From an uncultured Pirellula sp. (GTDB lineage: Bacteria > Planctomycetota > Planctomycetia > Pirellulales > Pirellulaceae), in contig CAITIE010000014.1 in the NCBI GenBank assembly GCA_903892355.1, forward strand, positions 34,488 through 98,487: a stretch of DNA of 64,000 nucleotides. The letters run 5' to 3'. A program made the position numbers and the translations under genes. The notes below the pieces were generated by a model. It made no database searches. It was not told where the DNA came from and worked only from the letters and a program-made list of their open reading frames with translations. This document shows, piece after piece, positions 63,061-64,000 of this stretch. Numbering within the stretch: the stretch's first letter is position 1; each line of letters opens with the position of its first letter.

Positions 63061-63927
63061 TCAGTGGATTTTTCGAAGGAAATCAGGACTGGATTCGGAA
63101 GGCCCGTGCTTGTTTGCCGGCGGGTGGCGGGGCGTAACGCGAGACGCGTTGATTCCCCGAGCGAAAACGACCGCATCGACATGGATGGCCCCCGCACTCC
63201 GAAGCGAGTTTGCGGCTTGATGGAGCGTCGCCCCAGAGGTCATCACGTCGTCGACCAGCAGAAGTCTCTTTCCACGGATCGCCTTAGAGGGGCCGGCTCG
63301 GAACGCCCCAAGCATATTGAACTCCCGCTCGACCACTGTTTTCATCCCCTGCTTTTGCGTCCAGCGGCTCCGATGCAGCCACTTGCTCCGGACGGGCTGG
63401 TCGATGGCGGCGCCGACGCGGCTCGCCAGTACATCCGCTTGGTTGTAGCGATGCGTTAATTTGCGAAACCAATGCTGAGGGATGGGAATCACGGCATCGT
63501 AATGCTCGGGTGCGAAAAGGATCGGTTGCTCCGAAGGGGGCAGTAACTGGCCGGTCAACCAATCACCGATGCGATCCCCCAGTTGACGCGTCAAGCCTTC
63601 GTAGGCGGGCTCTTTCATTTTGCGCACGGCAGGAATCGATGCTCCGGCGTAGACCGTGAAACTTAGAACTCGCTGGAATAGCCAGCGGCGATTATTGCAC
63701 CATCGGCACGATCTCGCAGGCTTCTTGCGTTTTTCCACTTGGCCGAGTTGCAGCCCCTCGCCGCGCGGTGCACCGCATTTCCAGCACGGGTTGTCGAGCG
63801 GAACGAGCAGCTCCAGACATTGCGAACATAGGCACCCTCGCTGGTCTTCGTCCAAGATCTCCGCGCACAACGCGCAGGCCCTCGGAAAAAAGAGGTCCAC
63901 CATGCTCGAGAGCTTTGCGATTGCCAT
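63061..63927 (-). CDS. comF: ComF family phosphoribosyltransferase-like protein
   Basis: A 288-aa protein. The N-terminal zinc-type cysteines CALCAEIL, CLCSQC and CWKCGAP are followed by WCNNRRWLFQRV and the double-Trp region typical of ComF. The C-terminal half is a type I phosphoribosyltransferase fold with the PRPP motif RLLLVDDVMTSGATLHQAANSL. RYNQADVLASRVG and QKQGMKTVVEREFNMLGAF (R..NV.GAF) are ComF signatures. In competent bacteria ComF aids import of transforming DNA; in others its role is unknown. An ATG at 63903 is an alternative start. Upstream neighbours lie outside the window. Confidence 0.9.
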   Translation of the reverse strand: MAIAKLSSMVDLFFPRACALCAEILDEDQRGCLCSQCLELLVPLDNPCWKCGAPRGEGLQLGQVEKRKKPARSCRWCNNRRWLFQRVLSFTVYAGASIPAVRKMKEPAYEGLTRQLGDRIGDWLTGQLLPPSEQPILFAPEHYDAVIPIPQHWFRKLTHRYNQADVLASRVGAAIDQPVRSKWLHRSRWTQKQGMKTVVEREFNMLGAFRAGPSKAIRGKRLLLVDDVMTSGATLHQAANSLRSAGAIHVDAVVFARGINASRVTPRHPPANKHGPSESSPDFLRKIH

Positions 63928-64000
63928 CGTTGAGTTGCTCGGAGTGATATTCCTAGAGGATTGGGTTGCTTGTTAGGAGGACCTGTTTTCCTAGTGAGCG

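Noticed and set aside
1..64000. tRNA or rRNA genes, insertion sequences, prophage genes
   Set aside because: I looked for T-loop patterns, rRNA-like stretches, transposases and integrases on both strands and found none I could support; short tRNA genes could still be missed by eye.

Overview
The window looks like chromosomal DNA of a planctomycete, most likely of the Pirellulales type. The evidence is a DUF1559 protein with a type IV pilin-like N-terminus and a near H-X9-DG motif, a DUF1598 protein, a PqaA-type secreted hydrolase, an animal-type myo-inositol oxygenase, several proline-rich outer-membrane proteins, mostly absent Shine-Dalgarno sequences, and small operons scattered on both strands. 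I saw no rRNA, tRNA, CRISPR array, integrase or intact insertion sequence. The only clear broken gene is a lactate-permease remnant.

Layout. 0-4.2 kb (minus): a ribose/nucleoside salvage cluster (MFS transporter, exported nucleoside hydrolase, ribokinase, start of a ribose-type binding lipoprotein). 4.4-9.7 kb: an M19 dipeptidase, the dying lactate permease, an 855-aa TraB-like protein carrying an inserted GspG-like segment, and myo-inositol oxygenase. 9.8-12.3 kb (minus): the alpha-E / circularly permuted ATP-grasp pair. 12.7-20.2 kb: an outer-membrane barrel protein and a five-haem cytochrome c that overlap by one base (TAATG), then a second repeat-rich outer-membrane protein. 20.6-25.4 kb (plus): DUF1598, then VanZ, GT2 glycosyltransferase and a multi-pass membrane protein. 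25.7-33.4 kb (plus): asnS, malQ, dnaN (without dnaA), a deoxyhypusine synthase homologue, DUF1559 protein and a small lipoprotein.

33.6-40.2 kb: PqaA hydrolase, iron alcohol dehydrogenase, aldehyde dehydrogenase and SDR on the plus strand, facing rhamnulokinase; lactaldehyde handling in rhamnose use is a reasonable inference. 40.3-45.2 kb (minus): transglutaminase-type membrane protein, prepilin peptidase, shikimate kinase, ribosomal protein L21. 45.5-51.6 kb: a UvrD/PcrA-type helicase with an acidic insertion, aldo/keto reductase, a thioredoxin-domain lipoprotein and a small membrane protein. 51.7-55.6 kb: UbiA prenyltransferase, phosphoesterase and DJ-1/PfpI on the minus strand; metF and an overlapping small gene on the plus strand. 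55.7-63.9 kb (minus): ComF, then an ABC ATPase, a fused GldF-GldG membrane protein, DUF4340 and a kinase-like/PP2C phosphatase fusion, all co-oriented.

The best candidates for something new are the Gld-type transporter locus ending in a kinase-like/PP2C fusion, the coupled cytochrome-barrel pair, and the GspG-like segment set inside a TraB-type protein. Across the window there are also many 8-17 bp tandem duplications lying at or just outside stop codons. Functions are assigned from recognised motifs and family memory; nothing was searched or computed.
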